Of a stretch of 46,774 nt of DNA, positions 32,988 to 41,386 are shown piece after piece. The translations under genes were made by a program, and so were the position numbers. This DNA comes from Streptomyces sp. DH24 (lineage in GTDB: Bacteria > Actinomycetota > Actinomycetes > Streptomycetales > Streptomycetaceae). The notes beneath the pieces were generated by a model, which made no database searches, was not told the origin of the DNA, and worked only from the letters and a program-made list of their open reading frames with translations. Position 1 is the first letter of the stretch. Every line of letters starts with the position of its first letter. Location of the stretch: assembly GCF_029813775.1 (NCBI RefSeq), contig NZ_JARVKW010000054.1, forward strand, positions 1 through 46,774, in the 5' to 3' direction.

Positions 32988-33965
32988 TCAGCCCCTGGCG
33001 ACGGCGCGCAGCCGGTCCACCACGTCGGCCCGCAGCTCGGCGGGCTCCAGGACCACCACGTCCGGCCCGAACTCCACCAGCCAGGCGTCCAGCCCGTGCC
33101 CGTACGGAATCTCCAACTCGTCCCAGCCGTCGCCGAGTTCCCGGACGGCGGTGGCCTTCGCCCGAAGGGGGTATCCGGCGGCCGCGCGCAGCCGGATGCG
33201 CGCGGAGCGGTCCGCGGTCTCGCCGGCCCAGCTCGCGACGGTCTCGCGGACGGTGACGACGTCGGGGACCGGGACGGTGAACCGGCCGCCGCGCGAGCGC
33301 ACCCTGCCGGTGATCCGGGACAGCCGGAAGACGCGCTCGGCGCCCCGGTCGCGGTCCCAGCCCGCCAGGTACCAGTGGCCCCGCCAGCACTCCAGGGCCC
33401 ACGGTTCGACGTGCCGCTGCTCGGGGTGCGCGGCGGTGGCCTTGCGGTAGTCGAAGACGACCGGACGGCGGTCGCGGCAGGCCAGCATCAGCGGTTCGAA
33501 GGCGGCCTCGTGCACGGGGATGCGCGGTTCCAGGGCGCTGTGGGCCTCGTACGGGTCGACGTCCTCGGGGAGCCCGGCGGCGCGCAGTTTCTGCAGGGCG
33601 CCGCTGGCGGCGCCGGCGAGCCGGGCCTGCTGCCACACCTTGGCGGCCAGCCCCAGGGCGGCGGCCTCCTCGGCGTCGAGGGTGATGGGCGGCAGACGGT
33701 TGCTGTCGCGGCGGGCCAGGTAGCCGACCTCGCCGTCGAGGTTCTCCACGGTCTCGATCACCAGGCCGAGTTCGCGCAGATCGTCCTTGTCGCGCTCGAA
33801 CATCCGGTTGAAGGAGTCGTCGCTGCCGGCCGCGCCGTTCCCCGGCCCGAAAGCCTCGACGTATGCCTCGATGGAGTCACGCAGCTCGCGCTTGCTGAGC
33901 GGCCGCCGGGTCCCGAGCAGACACAGCGCCAGGTTCATCAGCCGCTCGGCCTTGGCAATGGCCAT
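32988..33965 (-). CDS. pafB: WYL-domain transcriptional regulator PafB
   Basis: This 325-residue protein has an HTH start (KAERLMNLALCLLGTRRPLSKRELRDSI), a linker with FNRMFERDKDDLRELG, and a WYL domain (VFDYRKA, HVEPWALECWRGHWYLAGWD) with a WCX tail. Pairing with PafC, it forms the DNA-damage-response activator. An upstream GGGAGG supports the ATG at 33965. A strong terminator (34039-34065) separates it from the FKBP gene, so pafBC has its own promoter, probably in 33970-34035. Confidence 0.92.
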   Translation of the reverse strand: MAIAKAERLMNLALCLLGTRRPLSKRELRDSIEAYVEAFGPGNGAAGSDDSFNRMFERDKDDLRELGLVIETVENLDGEVGYLARRDSNRLPPITLDAEEAAALGLAAKVWQQARLAGAASGALQKLRAAGLPEDVDPYEAHSALEPRIPVHEAAFEPLMLACRDRRPVVFDYRKATAAHPEQRHVEPWALECWRGHWYLAGWDRDRGAERVFRLSRITGRVRSRGGRFTVPVPDVVTVRETVASWAGETADRSARIRLRAAAGYPLRAKATAVRELGDGWDELEIPYGHGLDAWLVEFGPDVVVLEPAELRADVVDRLRAVARG

Positions 33966-34038
33966 CGACGCGCTTCGCCTCCCTATGGTGCTTACGAGCG
34001 ACGACCGTACCGCTCTGCGGTGTCCTGACAAAAGCCGA

Positions 34039-34065
34039 GGGCCCATGCCGGAAAGGCATGGGCCC
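34039..34065 (-). terminator. terminator between the FKBP gene and pafB
   Basis: GGGCCCATGCC pairs perfectly with GGCATGGGCCC around a 5-base loop. On the minus strand a TTTT run follows within eight bases. Confidence 0.85.
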
Positions 34066-34093
34066 CGGGTGATCGGGTGCCGTCGTACGACGG

Positions 34094-34465
34094 TCAGACC
34101 CCGAGCAGGTCGACCACGAAGATCAGGGTCTCGCCGGGCTTGATCGCCGGGGTCGGGCTCTGGTTGCCGTAGGCGAGGTGGGCCGGGATGGTCAGCTGGC
34201 GGCGGCCGCCGACCTTCATGCCCTGTACGCCCTGGTCCCAGCCCTTGATGACCCGGCCGGCGCCCAGCGGGAAGCGGAACGGGGTGCCGCGGTTCCAGCT
34301 GGCGTCGAACTCCTCGCCGGTGCTGAAGGCCACGCCCACGTAGTGGACCGTGACGGTCTGGCCGGCCTGCGCGACCTCGCCGTCGCCCTCCCAGATGTCC
34401 TTGATCTCAAGGTCCGCCGGGGGCTCGCCGCCCGGGAAGTCGATCTCGGGCTTGTCGATGCTCAC
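34094..34465 (-). CDS. FKBP-type peptidyl-prolyl isomerase, cytoplasmic
   Basis: This 123-residue single FKBP domain shows VTVHYVGVAFSTGEEFDASWNRG, PFRFPLGAGRVIKGWDQGVQGM and GETLIFVVDLL. Active-site aromatic and acidic positions are kept (Y, D, F, W in those segments), so it should be an active isomerase. There is no signal peptide. The GTG start is preceded by AAGGAGAG. It directly follows the lipoprotein FKBP, by 55 bases, in the same direction; neither is usual in this locus in Mycobacterium. Confidence 0.95.
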   Translation of the reverse strand: MSIDKPEIDFPGGEPPADLEIKDIWEGDGEVAQAGQTVTVHYVGVAFSTGEEFDASWNRGTPFRFPLGAGRVIKGWDQGVQGMKVGGRRQLTIPAHLAYGNQSPTPAIKPGETLIFVVDLLGV

Positions 34466-34520
34466 TTCATCTCTCCTTGTTGCGTGACCTGCGTCGCCAA
34501 CAGTCTCACAGACTTCCCGG

Positions 34521-35501
34521 TCAGACGGTGCCCAGGATGTCGACCACGAAGACCAGCGTGTTCTTCGCCAGCTCGCTGCTGGGGCTGGCGCCGTAGCCGA
34601 GGGAGGGCGGGATCACCAGCAGGACCCGGTCGCCCACGTTCTTGCCGACGAGGCCCTTGTCCCAGCCCTGCACGACGGAGCCGGTGCCGATCTGGAAGGC
34701 GGTGGCGCCCCCGTGGTCCCAGGAGGAGTCGAACTTCTTGCCGTCCTCCCACTTGACCCCGGTGTACTGGGCGACGAGCCCCTGGCCGGCCTCGACCTTC
34801 TTGCCCTTGCCCTTGATCAGCACCTGCTGCTTGAGGTCCTTGGGGGCCTTGACGCCCTTGGGCACGGTGATGGTGGCCGCCTTCTGCGACGCGGCCTTCA
34901 CCTCGGGCAGGCCCGCCTCGGTGGCCGCCTGCTCGCCCTCGGCCTCGCCCTTGGCGTCGACGGCGGCGGCGCCGACCGGGTCGACCACCCAGATCAGCAC
35001 GTCCTTCGCGGTGATGCCGGAGGAGGGGTTGAGGTTCTGGCCGATCAGGTCGCCGGCGGTGCCCTGCACGAGGATGCGGCTGCCCGCCTTCTTGCCCTTG
35101 ACGGCCTCGAGGACCTTGGCGGGCAGCTGCTGGCTCTGCTTGCCGACCTGCTCGACGGACTGCTGCTTGGGCGTCTTGGCGCCGGTCTGCGGCGCCGCCC
35201 AGGTGCCGCCCAGGTCCTGGTCGCCGCCCCACTTCTTGACGGTCCAGTCCAGCCGGACGAAGTCGGAGGCCTTGATCGCGGCGCCGCTGCCCTCGGAAAC
35301 CGTCTCGGTCACCGTCTTCTGGGACGGCTTGCCGTCCTTGGGCACGGAGATCTCGGGCTTCTCCCCGACCTTGCCCTTGACCTGGGCGACGCCTGCCTCC
35401 GCATCGCCGTTGCTGTCGTCGTCCGAACCGCACGCGGCGGTGAACAACAGTGCGGGAACGGCGAGCAGCGCCGCGACGCGTCGTTTCATGGTGTAGTTCA
35501 T
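34521..35501 (-). CDS. lipoprotein with two FKBP-type domains
   Basis: This 326-residue exported lipoprotein has an N-terminal signal (MKRRVAALLAVPALLF) ending in a lipobox-like TAAC at the Cys, then an acidic DDDSNGD linker. A first, degenerate FKBP domain (DFVRLDWTVKKW, GTWAAPQ, SRILVQG) lacks the usual substrate-loop aromatics. A second, better kept domain is at the C-terminus (LVAQYTGVKWEDGKKFDSSW, VVQGWDKGLVGKNVGDRVLLV, GYGASPSSELAKNTLVFVVDIL). It probably acts on proteins folding outside the membrane. The start is an ATG at 35501 or at 35489. An unusual neighbour for pafA. Confidence 0.92.
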   Translation of the reverse strand: MNYTMKRRVAALLAVPALLFTAACGSDDDSNGDAEAGVAQVKGKVGEKPEISVPKDGKPSQKTVTETVSEGSGAAIKASDFVRLDWTVKKWGGDQDLGGTWAAPQTGAKTPKQQSVEQVGKQSQQLPAKVLEAVKGKKAGSRILVQGTAGDLIGQNLNPSSGITAKDVLIWVVDPVGAAAVDAKGEAEGEQAATEAGLPEVKAASQKAATITVPKGVKAPKDLKQQVLIKGKGKKVEAGQGLVAQYTGVKWEDGKKFDSSWDHGGATAFQIGTGSVVQGWDKGLVGKNVGDRVLLVIPPSLGYGASPSSELAKNTLVFVVDILGTV

Positions 35502-35653
35502 CAGTCCAACTGGGTTCGGAGGTGGGGGGCAATGGCCGCCACTCTACGACCTACACGCTCCGCGCACGGGTCAGGCGGGGACACGCCGCCGCGCGCGACA
35601 TCTTCGCGGCGCCCCGGCCGGCCCATCAAAAACCCGTCGGCCGGCATGTGAAA

Positions 35654-35696
35654 CGCCCGGTGTCCGGAGGCGGTGAACACCTCCGGGCACCGGGCG
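35654..35696 (-). terminator. strong terminator after pafA
   Basis: CGCCCGGTGTCCGGAGG pairs with CCTCCGGGCACCGGGCG (one G-U pair) around a 9-base loop, followed on the minus strand by TTT. Confidence 0.8.
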
Positions 35697-35729
35697 TCCC
35701 CGGCGAGCCGGCGCCGGGCCGTGGCCGTG

Positions 35730-37091
35730 TCACATACCGGCGATGAGCTTCTCCACCCGGTCGTCCACGGAACGGAACGGGTCCTTGCACAACACGGTGC
35801 GCTGCGCCTGGTCGTTGAGCTTCAGGTGCACCCAGTCGACGGTGAAGTCACGGCGCTGTTCCTGGGCCCGCCGGATGAAGTCGCCGCGCAGCCGGGCCCT
35901 GGTGGTCTGCGGCGGGACGGACTTGCCCTCGAAGATCTTCAGGTCGTTGCAGATCCGGGCAGCCTGGCCCTTCTTCTCGAGCAGGTAGTACAGGCCACGA
36001 CGCCGGTGGATGTCGTGGTACGCGAGGTCTATCTGCGCGACCCGCGGGTGGGACATGGTCATGTTGTGCTTGGCGCGGTAGCGCTCCAGGAGCTTGTACT
36101 TCATGACCCAGTCGATCTCGGTGCCGATGCGGTCGAGGTCCTCGGTCTCGATCGCGTCCAGCGTGCGGCCCCACAGCTCCAGGACCTGCTCGACGGTGCC
36201 GGTGCGGATGCCGCGCCGCTCGCAGAAGTCCACGGCCTTCTCGTAGTACTCCCGCTGCACCTCCAGGGCGGAGGCCTCGCGGCCGCTGGCCAGGCGGACC
36301 TTGCGGCGGCCGGTGATGTCGTGGCTGACCTCGCGGATCGCCCGGATCGGGTTCTCCAGGGTGAGGTCCCGCATCACGGTGCCCGCCTCGATCATGCGGA
36401 GCACCAGGTCGGTGGCGCCGACCTTGAGGAGCATGGTCGTCTCGGACATGTTCGAGTCGCCCACGATGACGTGCAGGCGGCGGTAGCGCTCCGCGTCCGC
36501 GTGCGGCTCGTCGCGCGTGTTGATGATCGGCCGGGAGCGGGTCGTCGCCGAGGAGACGCCCTCCCAGATGTGCTCGGCCCGCTGGCTGACGCAGTACACG
36601 GCCCCGCGCGGGGTCTGCAGCACCTTGCCGGCACCGCACAGGAGCTGCCTGGTCACCAGGAACGGAATGAGGATGTCGGCGAGCCGGGAGAACTCCCCGT
36701 GCCGGGCGACGAGATAGTTCTCGTGACACCCGTAGGAGTTGCCCGCCGAGTCGGTGTTGTTCTTGAAGAGGTAGACGTCGCCCGCGATTCCCTCCTCGTG
36801 CAGGCGTCGTTCCGCGTCTACCAGGAGTCCTTCGAGAATGCGTTCGCCGGCCTTGTCGTGGGTGACCAGTTCGATCACGTTGTCACATTCGGGTGTGGCG
36901 TATTCCGGATGTGACCCCACGTCGAGATAGAGCCGGGCGCCGTTTCGCAGAAAGACATTGCTGCTGCGGCCCCATGACACGACACGGCGGAAGAGGTACC
37001 GCGCCACCTCGTCAGGCGACAGGCGGCGCTGTCCCCTGAACGTGCACGTGACGCCGTACTCGTTCTCCAGCCCGAAAATGCGGCGGTCCAT
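35730..37091 (-). CDS. pafA: Pup-protein ligase PafA
   Basis: This 453-residue carboxylate-amine ligase attaches Pup to target lysines. The glutamine-synthetase-like fold shows the nucleotide segment FGLENEYGVT, the catalytic Asp D57 in RLYLDVGSHPEYATPE, SYGCHENYL, RPIINTRDEPHADAE and the C-terminal KLNDQAQRTVLCKDPF that is unique to PafA/Dop. Comparison with Dop in this window shows the Dop-specific loop (about 35 residues) is absent, as expected for the ligase. The -10-like TAATGT lies six bases upstream of the ATG, overlapping the stop of the MFS gene, so pafA probably has a leaderless promoter besides read-through. Confidence 0.97.
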   Translation of the reverse strand: MDRRIFGLENEYGVTCTFRGQRRLSPDEVARYLFRRVVSWGRSSNVFLRNGARLYLDVGSHPEYATPECDNVIELVTHDKAGERILEGLLVDAERRLHEEGIAGDVYLFKNNTDSAGNSYGCHENYLVARHGEFSRLADILIPFLVTRQLLCGAGKVLQTPRGAVYCVSQRAEHIWEGVSSATTRSRPIINTRDEPHADAERYRRLHVIVGDSNMSETTMLLKVGATDLVLRMIEAGTVMRDLTLENPIRAIREVSHDITGRRKVRLASGREASALEVQREYYEKAVDFCERRGIRTGTVEQVLELWGRTLDAIETEDLDRIGTEIDWVMKYKLLERYRAKHNMTMSHPRVAQIDLAYHDIHRRRGLYYLLEKKGQAARICNDLKIFEGKSVPPQTTRARLRGDFIRRAQEQRRDFTVDWVHLKLNDQAQRTVLCKDPFRSVDDRVEKLIAGM

Positions 37092-37097
37092 GAGTGA

Positions 37098-37103
37098 ACA
37101 TTA
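37098..37103 (-). promoter_or_regulatory. -10 element TAATGT, leaderless promoter of pafA
   Basis: TAATGT lies six bases before the pafA ATG and overlaps the TAA stop of the upstream MFS gene. TTTCAG at 16-base spacing is a possible -35. pafA has no clear ribosome site. Confidence 0.55.
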
Positions 37104-38360
37104 CGCCCGATCCCCTGAGCTGAAACGGGGTTCGACGGCACGGTTTGGATCATTTTCCGAACCGGAGGCAATGACCGCGCCGCGGGCGGGAGCTGCGAGT
37201 ACCCGTCCCGTGCCCATGAGGACCAGCAGCGACACACCGCCCGCGACGGCCGGCACGGCGAAGCCCCACACGGCGCCGCCCACCTCGACGACGGGTCCGG
37301 TCAGGCCCGTCCCGACCGACGCGCCCACGGTGAACGTCGTCACGAGCCAGGAGAACGCCTCGGTGACCGTGCCGCGCGGCGCGTGCCGGTCGACCAGGAC
37401 GAACGCGCAGGCGATGGCCGGTGCGAGGAAGACGCCGGCGACGACGGTGAGCAGCGTCATGGCGACCGGGCCCGGCATCAGCATCAGGGGCAGGTAACAC
37501 ACCGCCAGAAGGCCGACCAGGACGCGCAGTCGCCGGGCGGGTTCACCGGCCCACTGCCGGGCGCCGTACACCGCGCCTCCGACGAGCGCGCCCAGACCGA
37601 TGGCCGCCATCAGCCAGCCGTAGACGGCGTCGCCGCCGTGGTCGTCCGCGTACGAGACGGCGGCCACGGTGATGGAGCCGAGGGCCACGCCGACGAACAG
37701 GAACGCCGCGAGCAGCGCCAGCAGCCCCGGCGAGCGCAGCGCGCCCAGCCAGTGCGCCTCGCGCGGCGCCGACCGCCAGGCGCGGGAGGGCTGCGAGACG
37801 ACCACGGAGAGCGCGCCGAGCACGCCGACGGCGTTCAGGACGAGGAGTCCGGCCTGCGCGGACCACAGGGCGGTGCACAGGGTCACCAGCAACGGCCCGA
37901 CGGTGAACATCACCTCCTGGGCGACGGCGTCCATGGCGTACGCCGTGTGCACCTGCTCCTCCTTGCCGAGCACGCCGGGCCACAGCGCCCGCAGACCGCC
38001 CTCCAGGGGCGGCGTGAGGAGTCCGGCGGCGGCCACGGCGACGTAGGCCAGGAACACGGGGTCGGTCCCGGTGAAGGCGAAGACGGCCATCGCCAGGGCG
38101 GAGCCGACGGCGGCGGGCAGCTGCACGCGCGGCTGTCCGTACAGGTCGACGAGCCGTCCGAGCAGCGGCTGTCCCACGGCGTTGGAGACCCCGTACACGG
38201 CCGCGAGCGCGCCCGCGAGGCTGTACGTGCCGCCCTCGGCGCGGACGAACAGCACGATCGCGATGGCCGCCGTCGCGTTGGGCAGCCGGCCCACGAGGGT
38301 GCCGACGAGCAGACGGGTGGCGTGTTTCGCCCGGAGGATCTCCAGATATCCCGTGGCCAT
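37101..38360 (-). CDS. MFS transporter
   Basis: This 419-residue protein has about 12 hydrophobic spans. The first loop GRLPNATAAIAIVLF and VGQPLLGRLVDLYGQPR correspond to MFS motif A regions. No substrate-specific motif is evident. A GGAGG site precedes the ATG at 38360. The gene diverges from a LacI-type regulator and shares with it a region containing two TACGTA-centred palindromes, so it is likely controlled by that regulator. Its stop is nine bases from the pafA start, so read-through into pafA is possible. Confidence 0.9.
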   Translation of the reverse strand: MATGYLEILRAKHATRLLVGTLVGRLPNATAAIAIVLFVRAEGGTYSLAGALAAVYGVSNAVGQPLLGRLVDLYGQPRVQLPAAVGSALAMAVFAFTGTDPVFLAYVAVAAAGLLTPPLEGGLRALWPGVLGKEEQVHTAYAMDAVAQEVMFTVGPLLVTLCTALWSAQAGLLVLNAVGVLGALSVVVSQPSRAWRSAPREAHWLGALRSPGLLALLAAFLFVGVALGSITVAAVSYADDHGGDAVYGWLMAAIGLGALVGGAVYGARQWAGEPARRLRVLVGLLAVCYLPLMLMPGPVAMTLLTVVAGVFLAPAIACAFVLVDRHAPRGTVTEAFSWLVTTFTVGASVGTGLTGPVVEVGGAVWGFAVPAVAGGVSLLVLMGTGRVLAAPARGAVIASGSENDPNRAVEPRFSSGDRA

Positions 38361-38404
38361 GTCCGCCCTCCGTCCGCCCGTGACGCTTCCGGCCACCGAC
38401 ACGA

Positions 38405-38439
38405 GTTGTACGTATAACTACCTCTGTCATACGTACCAT
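38405..38439. promoter_or_regulatory. two TACGTA-centred operator candidates between MFS and lacI-type gene
   Basis: GTTGTACGTATAAC (38405-38418, 12 of 14 bases palindromic) and GTCATACGTACCAT (38426-38439) share a TACGTA core 21 bases apart, about two helical turns, as expected for a cooperative LacI-family pair. Confidence 0.6.
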
Positions 38440-38479
38440 GTGCGCAGTTCACGAGTCCAGGCGAAGGAGCGGGCCCACG

Positions 38480-39496
38480 GTGGCACGAGGCAGCACACGG
38501 CCCACGAGCCGGGACGTCGCCCAGGCCGCCGGGGTTTCCCAGGCCGCGGTCTCGCTGGTGCTGGGCGACAAGTGGCGCGGGCGCGTCTCGGAGGCCACCG
38601 CGCAGCGCGTGCGCGACGCCGCGCGCGACCTGGGCTACCGGCCGAACCTGGCGGCCCGCAATCTGCGCCTGGGGCGCACCCGCACGGTCCTGCTGGTCGT
38701 CCCGGCGCTCACCACGGAGTTCTTCGCCGGTGTCTACACGGGCGCCGCTCGGGTCGCCGCCGAGCACGGCTTCGGCGTGGTGCTCTACCCCTCCCCCGAG
38801 GGCATCGGACCGGCCCGCGACCCGTTCGCGTCGGCCCAGGCCGCCCTGGACGGCGTCATCGCGTCCTCGATGGCCGCGGACGCGCTCTCCGCGATCCGGG
38901 GCGACCAGCTGCCGCTGGTGATGCTGGACAGCGATCCGGCCGGCAGCCTGGGCGCGGCGACGGTGAACCTCGACATCGCGGACGGCGTGCGCCAGGTCGC
39001 CGAGCATCTGCTCGGGCTCGGCCACCGCAGCTTTCTGCACCTCGCGGCAGACGTGCCCTCCTGGACGTTCGAGGTGCGCGCCCGGGAACTGGCCGAGCGG
39101 CTGGGCCGGGTGGCCGGCACGGAGATCCGTACGGCCCGCGCCCCCATCTCGATCGACGGCGCGCAGTACGCCGCGGAGGCCGCGCTGACGGTCCCCGGTC
39201 CGCGTCCCACGGCGGTCGTCTGCGACGACGACAAGCTGGCGGCCGGGGCCTACAAGGCGATCCGCCGGCTGGGCCTCGGGGTCCCGTCCGACGTGTCCGT
39301 CACCGGTCTGGACGACCTCGCCCTGGCCACGGCGATCGACCCGGAGCTGACGACGGTCCGCCTGGACGCGGAGCTGTTCGGCGAGCGGGGCATGCGGGCC
39401 CTGCTGGCGGTCCTGGAGGGCCGCACACCGGAGGCGGGCGACATCCCCGTCGAACTGGTCGTCCGGGCCTCCACAGCGCCGCCGCCCCGCCTCTGA
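38480..39496 (+). CDS. LacI-family transcriptional regulator
   Basis: This 338-residue regulator has a LacI helix-turn-helix (TSRDVAQAAGVSQAAVSLVL) and hinge helix (YRPNLAARNLRLG) followed by a periplasmic-binding-like sugar domain. Effector-domain landmarks include VLLVVPALTTEFFAGVY, MLDSDPAG and TGLDDLALA. The GTG at 38480 has GGAG ten bases upstream; the ATG at 38438 would overlap the operator region and lacks one. It is divergent from the MFS gene, probably regulating it and itself. The inducer is not known. A bidirectional terminator separates it from prcA. Confidence 0.93.
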   Translation: MARGSTRPTSRDVAQAAGVSQAAVSLVLGDKWRGRVSEATAQRVRDAARDLGYRPNLAARNLRLGRTRTVLLVVPALTTEFFAGVYTGAARVAAEHGFGVVLYPSPEGIGPARDPFASAQAALDGVIASSMAADALSAIRGDQLPLVMLDSDPAGSLGAATVNLDIADGVRQVAEHLLGLGHRSFLHLAADVPSWTFEVRARELAERLGRVAGTEIRTARAPISIDGAQYAAEAALTVPGPRPTAVVCDDDKLAAGAYKAIRRLGLGVPSDVSVTGLDDLALATAIDPELTTVRLDAELFGERGMRALLAVLEGRTPEAGDIPVELVVRASTAPPPRL

Positions 39497-39528
39497 CGCG
39501 CGGCGCGGCAAACCCCTGCCGCACGCCG

Positions 39529-39558
39529 CGCGCCCCGGTCCTGAGCGGCCGGGGCGCG
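39529..39558. terminator. bidirectional terminator between the LacI-type gene and prcA
   Basis: CGCGCCCCGG pairs perfectly with CCGGGGCGCG around a 10-base loop in the convergent gap. An adjacent GC hairpin (39499-39530) may add to it. Confidence 0.65.
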
Positions 39559-39585
39559 AGGTGATGTGCGGTGGTGTCTGTGCGG

Positions 39586-40335
39586 CTAGTCCTCCGAGTC
39601 GTCCGCCTCCGAGGAGTCCCCGGCCGGCTCGCCGTTGCCCTCGGCGAGCAGCCGCGACAGCCGGGCGCCGGTGATCCGCCGGAACTTCCGCTTCTGCGGC
39701 CGGGTCCGGTCCAGCACCGCCACCTCCAGCCGCTCCGCGGGGATCTCCCGCTCGCTGCCGTTGGTGTCGCGGGACAGCGCCTGCACCGCCAGCCGCAGCG
39801 CCTCGGCCAGCGTCATGCCGTCCCGGTGGCGCTGGTCCAGGTAGCTGCTGATCTGCTCCGCGTTGCCGCCGACGGCCACCGAGCCGTGCTCGTCGACGAT
39901 CGAGCCGTCGTGCGGCAGCCGGTAGATCTGGTCGGCCTCGGGCGTCTCGCCCACCTCGGCGACGACCAGCTCCACCTCGTACGGCTTCTCGCCGACGCTG
40001 GAGAAGATGGTGCCCAGCGTCTGGGCGTACACGTTGGCCAGACCGCGGGCGGTCACGTCGCCCCGGTCGTAGGTGTAGCCCCGCAGGTCGGCGTAGCGCA
40101 CGCCGCCGATGCGGAGGTTCTCGTACTCGTTGTACTTGCCGGCGGCCGCGAAGCCGATCCGGTCGTAGATCTCGCTGAACTTGTGCAGCGCGCGGGACGG
40201 GTTCTCGCCGACGAACACGATGCCGTCGGCGTACTGCAGCACGACCAGGCTGCGGCCACGGGCGATGCCCTTGCGGGCGTACTCCGCCCGGTCGGCCATG
40301 GCCTGCTGGGGTGAGACATAGAACGGCGTCGACAC
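39586..40335 (-). CDS. prcA: 20S proteasome alpha subunit
   Basis: This 249-residue alpha subunit has the conserved gate/N-terminal segment FYVSPQQAMADRAEYARKGIARG and strands VLQYADGIVFVGEN and KPYEVELVVAEVG. It lacks a catalytic Thr, as usual. The N-terminal GTG follows 59 bases after prcB. The C-terminus is acidic (AGDSSEADDSED). Alpha rings cap the beta rings and dock the ARC/Mpa hexamer whose C-terminus ends in GQYL. Expected partner is PrcB; cotranscription with prcB is likely. Confidence 0.97.
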   Translation of the reverse strand: MSTPFYVSPQQAMADRAEYARKGIARGRSLVVLQYADGIVFVGENPSRALHKFSEIYDRIGFAAAGKYNEYENLRIGGVRYADLRGYTYDRGDVTARGLANVYAQTLGTIFSSVGEKPYEVELVVAEVGETPEADQIYRLPHDGSIVDEHGSVAVGGNAEQISSYLDQRHRDGMTLAEALRLAVQALSRDTNGSEREIPAERLEVAVLDRTRPQKRKFRRITGARLSRLLAEGNGEPAGDSSEADDSED

Positions 40336-40394
40336 CGGTTATCCGTCCCTTTCTGTCGAAGTCACTGGATCACCTGACCAAGAAGCTCACGCGC

Positions 40395-41240
40395 TCAGAG
40401 CAGCGCGGCCCGCGGACCGTCGGGCTGCTCAAGACGCCGCTGGAGCACCGCGCGGGCGATCTCGGAGGACTCGTCCTCGGTGAGCCGGCGGAAGCCGTCG
40501 TCGGTGATCACGGTGACGATCGGGTAGATCCGGCGGGCGACATCGGGACCGCCGGTCGCCGAGTCGTCGTCTGCCGCGTCGTACAGCGCCTGGACCACGA
40601 GCGTCGTGGCCTCGGACTCGGTCAGGTCGTCCCGGTAGAGCTTCTTCATGGCGCCGCGCGCGAAGATCGAGCCGGAGCCCGTGGCCGCGTAGCCGTGCTC
40701 CTCGGAGCGGCCGCCGGTGACGTCGTAGGAGAAGACGCGGCCCTTGCCGCGGTCCACGTCGTACCCCGCGAAGAGCGGCACCACGGCCAGGCCCTGCATG
40801 GCCATGCCGAGGTTGGAACGGATCATGGTCGACAGCCGGTTCGCCTTGCCCTCCAGCGACAGCTGCGCGCCCTCGACCTTCTCGAAGTGCTCCAGCTCCA
40901 GCTGGAACAGCTTCACCATCTCCACGGCGAGACCAGCCGTACCGGCGATGCCCACCGCCGAGTACTCGTCCGCCGGGAAGACCTTCTCGATGTCCCGCTG
41001 CGCGATGACGTTGCCCATGGTGGCCCTCCGGTCACCGGCGAGCACGACGCCGCCGGGGAACGTCACGGCCACGATCGTGGTGCCGTGCGGCGCCTCGACC
41101 GCGCCCTGGACGGGCGGCAACTTCCTGTTGCCCGGCAGCAGTTCGGGCTGGTGCTCGGACAGGAAGTCCACGAAGGACGAAGATCCCGGCGTCAGGAAGG
41201 CAGCTGGTAGACGCCCGGTGCTACGAGTGTTGGCTTCCAC
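40395..41240 (-). CDS. prcB: 20S proteasome beta subunit with propeptide
   Basis: This 281-residue beta subunit is made as a precursor with a 53-residue propeptide; cleavage before T54 (APHG/TTIVAVTFPGG) exposes the N-terminal nucleophile. Further conserved residues are DRRATMGNVIAQRDIEKV (Lys nearby) and SYDVTGG. The GTG start follows GGAAGG. Upstream, a T-rich terminator-like hairpin (41387-41459) lies between pup and this gene, and a GTAGGGTC element at 41341 suggests an internal promoter. The proteasome degrades pupylated proteins delivered by ARC. Confidence 0.97.
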   Translation of the reverse strand: MEANTRSTGRLPAAFLTPGSSSFVDFLSEHQPELLPGNRKLPPVQGAVEAPHGTTIVAVTFPGGVVLAGDRRATMGNVIAQRDIEKVFPADEYSAVGIAGTAGLAVEMVKLFQLELEHFEKVEGAQLSLEGKANRLSTMIRSNLGMAMQGLAVVPLFAGYDVDRGKGRVFSYDVTGGRSEEHGYAATGSGSIFARGAMKKLYRDDLTESEATTLVVQALYDAADDDSATGGPDVARRIYPIVTVITDDGFRRLTEDESSEIARAVLQRRLEQPDGPRAALL

Positions 41241-41340
41241 GCGATTCCTTCCACGTATGCAACAGCCCGCCCTGTGACGTCGGGCCGATCCTGGAAAAAC
41301 TCCCCGGCGCGGTCGCCCGGCCGGGGCCTGGTATGCCTCG

Positions 41341-41348
41341 GACCCTAC
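41341..41348 (-). promoter_or_regulatory. GTAGGGTC element upstream of prcB
   Basis: A -10-like TAGGGT on the minus strand, 100 bases before the prcB start. The same 8-mer is upstream of pup and arc. Confidence 0.4.
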
Positions 41349-41386
41349 CCGCCCGACGGCGGTGATCCACATGCCCGGCGGAACCG

